Source: Alphaproteobacteria bacterium
Lineage (GTDB): Bacteria; Pseudomonadota; Alphaproteobacteria; Micavibrionales; Micavibrionaceae
DNA: 38,598 nucleotides
Reading direction: 5' to 3'
NCBI GenBank assembly: GCA_021741325.1
Contig: JAIOYC010000005.1
Coordinates: 1-38,598 of the forward strand
Within the stretch, counting starts at the first letter, position 1; every line of letters begins with the position of its first letter. The notes below the pieces were generated by a model. It was not told the DNA's origin and did not search any database. It saw only the letters and a list, made by a program, of their open reading frames with translations. This document shows positions 6,929 to 14,338 of the stretch, in pieces. Position numbers and translations under genes: made by a program.

Positions 6929-8320
6929 TCACTTAAGGGGAATGGGCGCGCCGCTTTCAAATTCGATATCGAGCGCCTCCAGGGCGTCTTTGATGGGGAT
7001 GAAATTGTTCAGACCCGAAAGGGCCTGTTCCTGGTCCTTCCATCCTGAAACCGTCAAGCCCACGACGTTTCCGAATTCGTCGATCAGCGGCCCGCCGGAA
7101 TTGCCCGCATAGACGAAGACATCGGCCTGAATTTCCCATTGTTTCTTCCGGGGATCGTAGCGATGAGCGCTGACGATTCCCTTTGTCACCGTATCCTGAA
7201 GACGCGTACGGGCGGGCGCGCCCACGGCGTACACCTCCTGCCCCACATCAGGCTTGTCCGCCCGGATGGGCAAGATCTGGGGATGTAAATCCCCGGGCAT
7301 ATCGTCCAGTTTCAGGAGGGCGACGTCCCGTTTTTTGTCCACGCGCAGAACCCGGGCGATCAGCTTGTCTTTTTTAGTGGATGTTACGACGCGTACACGG
7401 TCCGCATTGCCCACGACATGAGCGTTCGTAAGAATATGGCCCTGGTCCGTGATAAAAAAGCCGCTGCCGTGGCCCGTGGTCTGAATAAGCACGACGGTTT
7501 TTGTGATCTCGGCCATCCGGTCTCTGGCGGGCACGGTCGCCAGAGGGGAGGGAGACAGGAGAATTTGGTCCTGCGGATCGCCGGTTTCCACAAGATTTTC
7601 ATACGCATCGGACGCGGTTTCGGGGAGATGTTTGGGCATCAGACTGAAGAAAACGAGGTCGCGGAATTCCCTGTCCGCGCCCAGATTGTGGATCGAAGAG
7701 GCCAGCGCATCTTCAAAAAGAAGCTGTACGCCTTCGTAATTGGGATGTTTCAGGGTGCCGTAGCCTTTTGTGGTCGTGCGCAGGACCGTTTTCCGGTGCA
7801 GGAGATCAAAGACCGTCCATTCGACGGTCACGCCGCCCTCGCCGGTGCGGCCTTCCTCGATCCCCCAGATATTGGCGCGCTGGCAGGTGTCGATCTTCAC
7901 ATCCGTGATGCGGCCCCCCACGCTGTATATGGTGCGTTGCTCGTCTTCTTCCTCATCGTACAGAAGGCCCGGATTGCCCGCCACGTCATAGCCCAGCCCC
8001 TCCATGGTCTCGAGGAAGATCTCCCGCCACTGGTCGCTGGGGAAGCTCCGGCCCCTTATCCCGTTTTGCACCATGCCATAGGGCCAGCCGCAGTTCAGAA
8101 GGCCCAAAAACCCCTTGGGGCTGCTGGAGAGGGTCGGCGTGCCGGTGGGAACCGCGAAATAAATCTTGTTGAAGCCGATCGGGCTGGGCCGGGCGTCCTG
8201 CGGCACGGGCGGGGGTTCCTGCAGGGGGGCCTTTTCAACCGTCAGCCCGCCGCACCCCGCCAGCAGCAGCACCGCGAAAAGGCCCCAAAAACCCGCCGGA
8301 ATTTTTACACTGAACGCCAT
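6929..8320 (-). CDS. Trypsin-like serine protease lipoprotein (DegP-type protease domain, no PDZ)
   Basis: A 463-residue lipoprotein. The start is placed at the ATG at 8320 because a lipoprotein signal peptide follows directly (GLFAVLLLAGC, lipid-anchored Cys near residue 23); the frame is open further upstream. Residues 45-255 form a domain not recognised here, with several Cys residues. The C-terminal domain from about 275 is a trypsin-fold protease with the full triad: His301 in LTNAHVV, Asp332 in RDVALLKL, Ser408 in GNSGGPL. The oxyanion Gly residues are present. No PDZ domain follows, unlike DegP/DegQ. It is probably a periplasmic or outer-membrane-anchored quality-control or processing protease. 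It is convergent with nusG and divergent from the tRNA-Thr gene. Confidence 0.87.
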   Translation of the reverse strand: MAFSVKIPAGFWGLFAVLLLAGCGGLTVEKAPLQEPPPVPQDARPSPIGFNKIYFAVPTGTPTLSSSPKGFLGLLNCGWPYGMVQNGIRGRSFPSDQWREIFLETMEGLGYDVAGNPGLLYDEEEDEQRTIYSVGGRITDVKIDTCQRANIWGIEEGRTGEGGVTVEWTVFDLLHRKTVLRTTTKGYGTLKHPNYEGVQLLFEDALASSIHNLGADREFRDLVFFSLMPKHLPETASDAYENLVETGDPQDQILLSPSPLATVPARDRMAEITKTVVLIQTTGHGSGFFITDQGHILTNAHVVGNADRVRVVTSTKKDKLIARVLRVDKKRDVALLKLDDMPGDLHPQILPIRADKPDVGQEVYAVGAPARTRLQDTVTKGIVSAHRYDPRKKQWEIQADVFVYAGNSGGPLIDEFGNVVGLTVSGWKDQEQALSGLNNFIPIKDALEALDIEFESGAPIPLK

Positions 8321-8435
8321 GGCGGATTCACTGTAGCGAATCAGGAGGAAGAGGAAAAGAGGCCGGAAAAAGCCTCTGTAAAACCCGCGTGACAAAGGGA
8401 TATTTTTATTGTAGTTTCCGGCCATCGTTTACGAA

Positions 8436-8737
<302 letters not shown>

Positions 8738-8740
<3 letters not shown>

Positions 8741-8767
8741 CCCTTCGCCCTTACGGGCTTCGGGTGG
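8738..8767 (+). other. Symmetric hairpin that includes the tRNA CCA end
   Basis: CCACCC (8738-8743) pairs with GGGTGG (8762-8767), and inside it GCCC pairs with GGGC around a TTAC loop, with a TTC/TTC internal loop between the helices. The 5' strand begins with the encoded CCA of tRNA-Thr. Folding of the primary transcript could mask the tRNA 3' end or position a processing nuclease. No T-run follows, so it is not a standard terminator by itself. Confidence 0.4.
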
Positions 8768-8798
8768 CAAGCCAGGCGATAGGGCGGAGCCTGCCCGG

Positions 8799-8832
8799 CG
8801 TCGTTGAGCGACGCGAAACGAAGACGTTTTTT
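8799..8832 (+). terminator. Candidate intrinsic terminator of the tRNA-Thr transcript
   Basis: CGTCGTT (8799-8805) can pair with AAC-GAA-GACG (8817-8826) with a 3-nt bulge, followed at once by six T residues (8827-8832). A competing hairpin, GCGTCG-TTGAG-CGACGC, overlaps it. Position after the tRNA and at the switch to AT-rich sequence fits a terminator. It is moderately supported only. Confidence 0.4.
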
Positions 8833-9090
8833 AACGATCAAAATCCATTTGAATTTAAGAAGGCCTCAAATCCATTCCGACAGGGCGCGTTGGGGGAAAA
8901 GTCTGTTCTAAATGACGTTCAAGTGATTGATAAGGCTCAATCGAGAAGTCTTATCTTTACGGAGAATTGGAGAATACTGGATTTTTTATAATTATGACGC
9001 CATGGTATTAGAGATTTTTTATTTAGAGATTTTTAAAATTAGAAAATACGAGAATATCATCATTACCAAAAAATAATCGGAGTAGATATC
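8833..9090 (+). other. AT-rich gap with a short direct repeat; no clear gene
   Basis: Base composition falls sharply here compared with the flanking core genes. An open frame begins further upstream in the tRNA trailer and runs through to 8991, but it has no ribosome-binding site and no recognisable domain, so it is not called. The 12-nt word TTAGAGATTTTT occurs twice, at 9008-9019 and 9023-9034, with a 15-nt period. It could be a binding site upstream of the nuclease gene or simply AT-rich drift. Confidence 0.4.
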
Positions 9091-10266
9091 ATGGAAGGGT
9101 TTTTTATTCTTATAGTTATTGCCGGTGGATTTTGGGCAATAGCAAAACTCTTTTCTGCTTATCAAAGCTCTATCGAAAAAAAGGCGCAGCATTTATTTGA
9201 TCGTCGCAAAAGAGAATTAGAATCAGAAATTGAAAAAACTCGCGTGGCAGCATTGAAAGAGATTGCCGAAAAGAATAGAGAGTTAAGTGTTCGTGAAAAC
9301 TATATCAAAGAATTAAAACATCAATTTAGCTCAAGTTTTCTTCAGGGCCGCGGATGGCTTGCGAACTATATTGCCGAAGCCGATAAGGCTCTCGACGATC
9401 AATTATCAAATTATTTACACAAAAAGAAACATCCCGCACATAGTGCTGCTGAGATAGTCAAGGAAGTTAAGGCTGAAAAGCGCGAAGCCATGAAGCGCTT
9501 AAAGTATCTTCAGTTCCAGTTAGAAAGTTACAAAGAATATTTTCCGTTCCTTGAGGAGTTTGAAGATGAAATTTTAAATGAAGACATAGATTTCAATGCG
9601 CAGGATGTTAATGACATTGTCGATGAAATTGATCGTACAATATTATTCCTATCAAAAGAAGAATTTGCAAAACTTTCTACAAAAGATCGTAATCAGCTAG
9701 CGTTAGATCGATATATAGATAAGCATAAGAAAAATTGGGAAATTGGAAGGTTTTACGAACGTTTTCTTGGTTACAAGTATGAAGCTGACAAATGGTCGGT
9801 TAGCTATATTGGGGCAGTAAAGGGATATGAAGATATGGGGAGGGACTTAATTTGTACAAAAGATGGAAAAACCCACATTGTTCAAGCGAAATGTTGGTCT
9901 GCCCAAAAAACTATTCATGAAAAACATATTTTTCAACTTTTTGGGACAACTCTCTGTTACGAGATGGAAAATAATTTGCCTGCAGGATTAGTAACTCCCG
10001 TATTTACAACCACCTCTAATTTGTCAGATGTGGCAAAAGTTGCGGCAGAAAGGCTAGGCGTAATCATTAAACAGGTTCCATTAGAAAAGCGGTACGCAAT
10101 GATTAAATGTAACGTGAATCAAGATAATAAAATTTATCATCTACCTTTTGATCAGCAATATGATCGGGTAAAAATCCAGAATAGGGGAGAATTTTATTGT
10201 GAGACTGTAGAAGAGGCTGAAAGGAAAGGTTTTCGGCGCGCAAAGCGGCATTTTGTAGGAGCATAA
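9091..10266 (+). CDS. Membrane-anchored Mrr-like restriction endonuclease
   Basis: A 391-residue protein with an N-terminal membrane segment (FFILIVIAGGFWAIAKLF, residues 4-21), then a long charged coiled coil (about 25-80) and a helical middle part. A PD-(D/E)xK nuclease domain of the Mrr type lies at about 215-330. The catalytic motif reads GYEDMGRDLI (Asp252) and HIVQAKCW (Gln265-x-Lys267), with Glu217 or Glu223 as a candidate upstream acid. The C-terminal 55 residues (IYHLPFDQQYD to EEAERKGFRRAKR) look like a degenerate Ada-like metal-binding module that has lost its Cys ligands. Mrr-family enzymes cut foreign or modified DNA; the membrane anchor suggests action at the entry site. The ATG at 9091 has a CGGAG ribosome-binding site. 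Codon use is AT-rich, unlike its neighbours, suggesting recent acquisition. Confidence 0.82.
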   Translation: MEGFFILIVIAGGFWAIAKLFSAYQSSIEKKAQHLFDRRKRELESEIEKTRVAALKEIAEKNRELSVRENYIKELKHQFSSSFLQGRGWLANYIAEADKALDDQLSNYLHKKKHPAHSAAEIVKEVKAEKREAMKRLKYLQFQLESYKEYFPFLEEFEDEILNEDIDFNAQDVNDIVDEIDRTILFLSKEEFAKLSTKDRNQLALDRYIDKHKKNWEIGRFYERFLGYKYEADKWSVSYIGAVKGYEDMGRDLICTKDGKTHIVQAKCWSAQKTIHEKHIFQLFGTTLCYEMENNLPAGLVTPVFTTTSNLSDVAKVAAERLGVIIKQVPLEKRYAMIKCNVNQDNKIYHLPFDQQYDRVKIQNRGEFYCETVEEAERKGFRRAKRHFVGA

Positions 10267-10425
10267 GCAAAGGCGCGGAGAATGATCGTTTATACCGTTG
10301 AGGCGGAGAAAATTAGATCTCTCATAGTGATGATTTTGTGAAACATTCAATGGGTGATGAGAAGAAATTTTTTATATGATTGAGTCCGTATGGGGCACCA
10401 TTTCACTCTAATTTTAAACCCCCCC

Positions 10426-11019
10426 TCACGCAGCGCTGCGGGATTTGAGGGCGGTGGTGATGGTGCCTTCATCCAGATAGTCCAGTTCTCCGCCCACCGG
10501 AACGCCGTGGGCAAGGCGCGTGATATTCGTTCCGTATCCCGCCATTCTGTCCGCGATGAAATGCGCCGTGGACTGGCCGTCCACCGTCGCGCTCAAGGCC
10601 AGGATAACTTCGGCGGGATTTTCGGCCTGCACACGCTCTTCCAGCCCGCGGATACGCAGATCCTCCGGCCCGATCCCGTCCAGCGCCGAGAGCAGCCCCC
10701 CCAGCACATGATAACGCCCGCGGAATGCCCCCGTGCGCTCGATCGCCCAGACGTCGCTGACATCCGCCACGACGCACAGAATTTTGGTATCGCGCCGCTC
10801 GTCCCGGCAAATGCGGCAGGGATCATGCATGTCCAGATTGCCGCAGACGGTGCAGTTTTTGATCTCCCGCGCGGCCCGCTCAAGCATCGTGGCGAGGGGG
10901 CGCATCGCGCTGTCCCGTCGGCTCAGCAGATGCAGGGCAATACGGCGCGCCGAGCGGTTGCCAAGGCCGGGCAAGCTGGCCAGCATTTTGATCAGATGTT
11001 CCAGGGGGCCGTCAATCAT
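10426..11019 (-). CDS. recR: Recombination protein RecR
   Basis: RecR works with RecO and RecF to load RecA on gapped DNA. The 197-residue protein has the helix-hairpin-helix region (LPGLGNRSARRIALHLL), the four-Cys zinc finger (NCTVCGNLDMHDPCRIC), and the Toprim domain (ILCVVADVSDVWAIERTGAFRGRYHVLGG). It ends with the conserved C-terminal segment ITRLAHGVPVGGELDYLDEGT. Length and motifs are normal. It lies 18 nt downstream of the LolA-like gene on the same strand. The more usual dnaX-ybaB-recR order is absent here. Its stop lies at the edge of the AT-rich nuclease insertion. Confidence 0.97.
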   Translation of the reverse strand: MIDGPLEHLIKMLASLPGLGNRSARRIALHLLSRRDSAMRPLATMLERAAREIKNCTVCGNLDMHDPCRICRDERRDTKILCVVADVSDVWAIERTGAFRGRYHVLGGLLSALDGIGPEDLRIRGLEERVQAENPAEVILALSATVDGQSTAHFIADRMAGYGTNITRLAHGVPVGGELDYLDEGTITTALKSRSAA

Positions 11020-11037
11020 AGGGATATCCGGGTTGCC

Positions 11038-11676
11038 TTACTCATTGAGGGCCCTGGTCCCCGCCGGATCCTTGTAAACAAACAGGCCCGCCGGATGGGC
11101 GATGCCGGTCTTCAGGTAAAAAAGCTCGACCTCGGTGATCAGGCCCTGACCATCGACCACGCGCCATTTTTTCAAGGCGAAGGGCTCTTCCGTGAAAGCC
11201 AGCATGAGCGAGCCCGCCTCGGGATCGGCGCTTTGGACCATCTCAACCTGCAGATAGCCGCCGCCCCGCCGGATGCTTTGGACGGCCACATCTCCGCTGA
11301 GTTTTATATCTTTGCGCAGCAAAAAATCGGCCAGGGTTTGCCCGATGGGGGCGTTGGTCTGCTCTTTCAGCTCGGCATCGTAAAAATAAATGAACACACC
11401 GTCCGCGACCACAAAATCCTCGATGGGCAGATCGTATTGAAAGCGAAGCTTTCCGGGACGGTCAAGATAAAACGTGCCGACAAGCTGGGTGCCGTCATGC
11501 GTGGTCTGGACAAAGCGGGCCTGCGCCGTTTTCAGGCCGTTCAGGTATGACTCCACATGCGCGGCTTCGGCCCCGGCGTCCTTTACCTCTTTCATCGCCG
11601 CCCGGGCGGGGGCGCCCCAGAGGGCAAAAGCGATGAGGAACACGGCGCAGATCTTCAGTTTTTTGAATGTTTTCAA
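11038..11676 (-). CDS. LolA-like outer-membrane lipoprotein carrier protein
   Basis: A periplasmic carrier of the LolA/LppM-like beta-barrel family, which ferries lipoproteins from the LolCDE complex to the outer membrane. The start chosen is the TTG at 11676. It has an AAGGAG ribosome-binding site 8 nt upstream and opens a clean signal peptide, KTFKKLKICAVFLIAFALWG, cleaved after PARA. Upstream in-frame ATGs at 11778 and 11733 lack both. The mature part carries the family pattern YLNGLKTAQARFVQTTHDG, GTFYLDRPGKLRFQYDLP and VVADGVFIYFYDAELKEQT. This matches the alphaproteobacterial LolA-type proteins more than E. coli LolA. It is followed 18 nt later by recR. Confidence 0.87.
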   Translation of the reverse strand: MKTFKKLKICAVFLIAFALWGAPARAAMKEVKDAGAEAAHVESYLNGLKTAQARFVQTTHDGTQLVGTFYLDRPGKLRFQYDLPIEDFVVADGVFIYFYDAELKEQTNAPIGQTLADFLLRKDIKLSGDVAVQSIRRGGGYLQVEMVQSADPEAGSLMLAFTEEPFALKKWRVVDGQGLITEVELFYLKTGIAHPAGLFVYKDPAGTRALNE

Positions 11677-11728
11677 AATCGGACTCTCCTTCAAGGGGCC
11701 GCAGCCGGAAATACGGGAATTATGCTGA

Positions 11729-11757
11729 TTCATATAGTGCGGACCCAACACTATCAA
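11729..11757 (-). promoter_or_regulatory. Candidate promoter for the LolA-like gene and recR
   Basis: On the minus strand TTGATA (11757-11752) is followed after 17 nt by TATGAA (11734-11729). It sits between the terminator at 11777-11806 and the TTG start at 11676. Spacing is ideal, and four bases of each hexamer or more match consensus. Inferred from pattern only. Confidence 0.45.
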
Positions 11758-11776
11758 GATCTGATGTATAGGGTGC

Positions 11777-11806
11777 AAATAAAACCGCCCGGCATGAACC
11801 GGGCGG
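11777..11806 (-). terminator. Intrinsic terminator after the EF-hand protein gene
   Basis: On the minus strand CCGCCCGG (11806-11799) pairs perfectly with CCGGGCGG (11792-11785) around a 6-nt loop, followed by TTTTATTT (11784-11777). This is a strong Rho-independent terminator placed about 60 nt after the stop of the leftward EF-hand gene. Confidence 0.85.
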
Positions 11807-11869
11807 CTTCGGGGGGATTCTACAAGATTTTTTTAAAACAGACGGCTGTGCGCATAAAACCCATGGGCT

Positions 11870-12385
11870 TTATTGGGCGTTTTTCCATTCTTCCAGGCTC
11901 ATCTGCCCATCATTGTTGATGTCGTAAAGCCGGAAAGTCGCAACCGCATATTCATCGCCCTGGATCGTGTTATCGGCGTTCGTGTCCCAGATGCTATAGA
12001 GATTCGTCGTGGTCAGCTGGGTGCCGAATTCGGAGGGATCGATACGGCCGTTACCGTCCTTGTCCCAGTAGGTATAGGTCTTGTATTCGTTGTTCGCAGG
12101 CCCGTACCAGCGCACCGCGCCCACTTCCCATTCATCGTCGGTCACGAATCCGTCGCCGTTTCTATCCCAGCGGTTATAGGCGTAGACCGGAAATTCCGTG
12201 GAATCGATAATGCCGTTATTGTTCAGGTCATTATCCGGATAATAATAACGGGTGGTCGTTACGGTTTTTGTCGTGCTGCCGTCGAGATTTTGCGCGGTCG
12301 TGACAATGGTTTGCTCGGCGGCTTGTGCAACGCCTGCGATCAGGACCAGGGCTGTGGTGGCTATAAGGGCGGCTCTGAAGTTCAT
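11870..12385 (-). CDS. Secreted EF-hand calcium-binding protein
   Basis: A 171-residue secreted protein. The start is the ATG at 12385, with an AAGGAA ribosome-binding site, opening a signal peptide (NFRAALIATTALVLIAG, cleaved after AQA). Five EF-hand-type loops follow: DLNNNGIIDSTE, DRNGDGFVTDDE, DKDGNGRIDPSE, DTNADNTIQGDE and DINNDGQMSLEE. All start with Asp and end in Glu at position 12, so most should bind calcium. Between them are Tyr/Trp-rich spacers (YNRW, VRWYGP, YTYW) that repeat with the loops, suggesting internal duplication. The protein probably acts in the periplasm or outside the cell as a calcium buffer or calcium-dependent binding protein; the partner is not known. It is monocistronic with a strong terminator behind it. 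Confidence 0.85.
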   Translation of the reverse strand: MNFRAALIATTALVLIAGVAQAAEQTIVTTAQNLDGSTTKTVTTTRYYYPDNDLNNNGIIDSTEFPVYAYNRWDRNGDGFVTDDEWEVGAVRWYGPANNEYKTYTYWDKDGNGRIDPSEFGTQLTTTNLYSIWDTNADNTIQGDEYAVATFRLYDINNDGQMSLEEWKNAQ

Positions 12386-12465
12386 GGAAAATTCCTTTAA
12401 ATTAAAATGAAGTATTCCCGCTATAAACACCTGGATGAACAAAAAGTTCCCGGTAAGGTGAAAAA

Positions 12466-12502
12466 ATTTTACTTTTCCCTGCGCGGCGCAAAAAAGTAAA
12501 AT
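12466..12502. repeat. Perfect 11-bp inverted repeat upstream of the EF-hand gene
   Basis: ATTTTACTTTT (12466-12476) and AAAAGTAAAAT (12492-12502) are exact inverse complements separated by a GC-rich 15-nt centre. The repeat lies about 80-115 nt ahead of the EF-hand start codon. It could be an operator. Read leftward, the second arm runs into TTTTT, so it could also work as a weak terminator for transcription coming out of the neighbouring AT-rich block. Confidence 0.45.
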
Positions 12503-12535
12503 CATGCAGAAAAGAACAAAATGAGGAAACTGGCT

Positions 12536-12552
12536 TTGAAAATGGCTCCTCG
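12536..12552. repeat. Attachment-site-like repeat, distal copy of the tRNA-Asn 3' end
   Basis: TTGAAAATGGCTCC followed by TCG closely matches TTGAAAAATGGCTCC followed by CCG at 15496-15513, which is the 3' end and downstream flank of tRNA-Asn. The two differ by one A in the A-run and by one base in the last three. Both copies lie in the same orientation and bracket the AT-rich block between them, as attL/attR do for tRNA-targeted elements. Confidence 0.5.
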
Positions 12553-12708
12553 TAATTGATATATTACGAACTGATTAGTATCACAACGTGGTGCTTTTTT
12601 ATCAGATAATATCCAAGCAAATATAAATTCTTTTTTTGTTGCATATGCAAAGATCCCAATATAAATTAAAATTATGCATTATTTATGAATAAAAGGAGTG
12701 CGTGTGTT

Positions 12709-13038
12709 ATGTTTGGAGAATTACTTGACTTACTAAAATCAAAATCAACCCACACTGAAGTTATGGGTGAGATTGAGGAAAATGTAGTTGATTCAACTTT
12801 TAAGAACGTTGGCAGAAAAGGAGCTTCTGACAGTAGAAACTATTATTATAATAATGAGGATGAGGTTTTTTTAGAAAGATTGCCCACAAATTTTAACCCC
12901 AGATATCATTTTACGGAAATAAAAAATGGAACAACGCATTCCTTTAACAGCAAAAAAGGCGATAAAGTTGCTTATCGCCAATCAACATCATTAAACTCAG
13001 ATGTTGAGTATCTAAAAAATAATTTTGACTTCGACTAA
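12709..13038 (+). CDS. Small AT-rich orphan protein, function unknown
   Basis: A hydrophilic, Asn- and Ser-rich protein of 109 residues with no domain I recognise. The start is placed at the ATG at 12709 because an AAAGGAG ribosome-binding site lies about 10 nt before it; an in-frame ATG at 12685 lies upstream of that site. The opening MFGELLDLLKSKS is amphipathic and helical; the remainder (DSRNYYYNNEDEVFLERL, later FNSKKGDKVAYRQS) is polar, with no signal peptide or membrane segment. Codon use is strongly AT-rich like the rest of the 12.5-15.4 kb block. A possible promoter, TTGATA (12556-12561) with TATCAC 17 nt on, lies upstream inside a palindrome. It could be a cargo gene of the tRNA-Asn island. 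Confidence 0.55.
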   Translation: MFGELLDLLKSKSTHTEVMGEIEENVVDSTFKNVGRKGASDSRNYYYNNEDEVFLERLPTNFNPRYHFTEIKNGTTHSFNSKKGDKVAYRQSTSLNSDVEYLKNNFDFD

Positions 13039-13128
13039 AACAGTGCGTGAATCATCGATACACATTTGACAATAATATTTCTGCTGTTATCTACTGATAA
13101 ATTTACATAATTTCCTGCCTAACGTTTA

Positions 13129-14226
13129 TCAAACCGCAATCAGGTTTCCATTATTCAGCATGTCTTCTACATCAAGGCCTGTAACCCCCTCAAAGGCTGT
13201 AATGTTTTGAGCAGAATCAATGAAAACCTGATTGCGGTTCTTTTTAATAGGCTCAGATATTCCCCATCGCCCAGCACCGGCCGATTGTGCCGCCTTGAAA
13301 ACTGCCGGTAAATCTATACCATTCACCGCATTAAGAGGAATGTTATGTTTGCCGTTTCTTTCACATACATGCAGAACCTTAGGTCCTGAAGGTGTAGTAA
13401 AAACCTCTACTCGCCGCTCCCTTCGATACCCTTTTTCGATAAAATTTTGCAAAACCACGCCCTGATTCATTTCTAAATTTAGCCATTCATCAATCTTTTC
13501 CTTCAATAAATCGGGATTATCATGAATGAAAAGTCCTCTGAAATTGCTCTGCAACGTATCCCATGGCGTAGGTTTCTTCTTGTACGGTGCGTTGTGCCCC
13601 ATTGCCCCATAATCTTTTTTTAAAACAAACTTGGAGCCCCGTTCAGAAGACTTAATGAAACTATCTATCTTTCTATCCATACCAGTATCTTTTTTCTCTG
13701 CGGATCGTAAAATAAGAGAGGGTGGGCTAGGGATATCATTCTCTTCAAGAAAAACCTGGGTTTGAATTTTGCTGTCAAATAGCAAGAGTTTGTTGAAAGG
13801 GGTTACAACAGGTAGCTCTCTTTCAATGCAAGAAATAATTTTGAAATATTGAGCACCCCGCACTTTAGTAACCAAGTCACTACGGTCGTTGCGGCCAGAC
13901 AGTCTCAGCCATGCCCCGTCATATTCTGTAAGATTGAAGGGTTTTCCATTACAAAGAAGAGCGGCTTCTTGATTATTGCTCAGGGATAAATCTTTTACAT
14001 TTATAAGTGTGGGTATATGCCCCAAATCATGCAGCGCCTTAGCTGTACGTATGGCTTCATTTTTTTTTGAGCATCTTCCGCCCGCTAACCAATTAAAGAG
14101 TATATAGCGTTCTGCTAAAGCTATGGGGGGGGAGAGATGCAGTTTTTCCAAGGCATTCATAGTGGAAGAGCCAAACTCGGTGGTTTCGTATACAAGTAAT
14201 ATGCGGAGAGGGGTGTCAATTTTCAT
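13129..14226 (-). CDS. ATP-grasp (RimK/glutathione-synthetase-like) ligase
   Basis: A 365-residue predicted ATP-grasp ligase. The N-terminal 110 residues form the pre-ATP-grasp domain. PFNKLLLFDSKIQTQVFLEE is the typical entry helix, followed by NDIPSPPSLIL. The nucleotide-binding lysine loop is KFVLKKDYGAMGHNA, and VVLQNFIEKGYRRERRVEVF is the Q-x-F-I and Arg strand. At the end, where most relatives have a Glu-x-Asn metal site, this protein reads ITAFEGVTGLDVEDML: the Glu is there but the Asn is not. Such enzymes join a carboxylate to an amine, often making peptides or modifying proteins. The substrate is unknown. The gene is AT-rich and divergent from the phosphoesterase at 14339. Confidence 0.72.
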   Translation of the reverse strand: MKIDTPLRILLVYETTEFGSSTMNALEKLHLSPPIALAERYILFNWLAGGRCSKKNEAIRTAKALHDLGHIPTLINVKDLSLSNNQEAALLCNGKPFNLTEYDGAWLRLSGRNDRSDLVTKVRGAQYFKIISCIERELPVVTPFNKLLLFDSKIQTQVFLEENDIPSPPSLILRSAEKKDTGMDRKIDSFIKSSERGSKFVLKKDYGAMGHNAPYKKKPTPWDTLQSNFRGLFIHDNPDLLKEKIDEWLNLEMNQGVVLQNFIEKGYRRERRVEVFTTPSGPKVLHVCERNGKHNIPLNAVNGIDLPAVFKAAQSAGAGRWGISEPIKKNRNQVFIDSAQNITAFEGVTGLDVEDMLNNGNLIAV

Positions 14227-14302
14227 ATTAATACAATAGTTTCAATAGCACTTAAAAACAACAAATTTTTATATAAAAAAGCAATTAATCTTCGAACCAG
14301 CC

Positions 14303-14338
14303 TTGACAATACATAATATTAAATAGTACGTATATAAT
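14303..14338 (+). promoter_or_regulatory. Promoter-like elements directly against the phosphoesterase start codon
   Basis: A consensus TTGACA occurs at 14303-14308 and a consensus TATAAT at 14333-14338, the latter touching the ATG at 14339. Their spacing, 24 nt, is too long for a normal sigma-70 promoter. TTGACA could instead pair with TACGTA (18 nt on, 14327-14332). If TATAAT is a real -10, transcription would start inside the coding frame and a later Met would be used. Confidence 0.35.

Noticed and set aside
6844-6936. 30-codon frame between nusG and the protease gene
   Set aside because: No ribosome-binding site, overlaps the end of the convergent gene; could be a gene remnant but not supportable.
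7418-8392. Plus-strand open frame of 324 codons opposite the protease lipoprotein
   Set aside because: Its basic, low-complexity translation is a shadow of the protease gene, which has a lipobox and intact catalytic triad.
8764-8991. 75-codon frame just after tRNA-Thr
   Set aside because: It starts inside the tRNA trailer hairpin, crosses the putative terminator, has no ribosome-binding site and no known domain.
10390-11550. Long plus-strand open frame (386 codons) opposite recR and the LolA-like gene
   Set aside because: It is a GC-driven antisense shadow of two genes with clear homology; no recognisable domain.
12709-14226. Graspetide (ATP-grasp plus precursor peptide) system
   Set aside because: The 109-residue protein lacks the repeated Thr/Glu core motifs of graspetide precursors and is on the other strand from the ligase.
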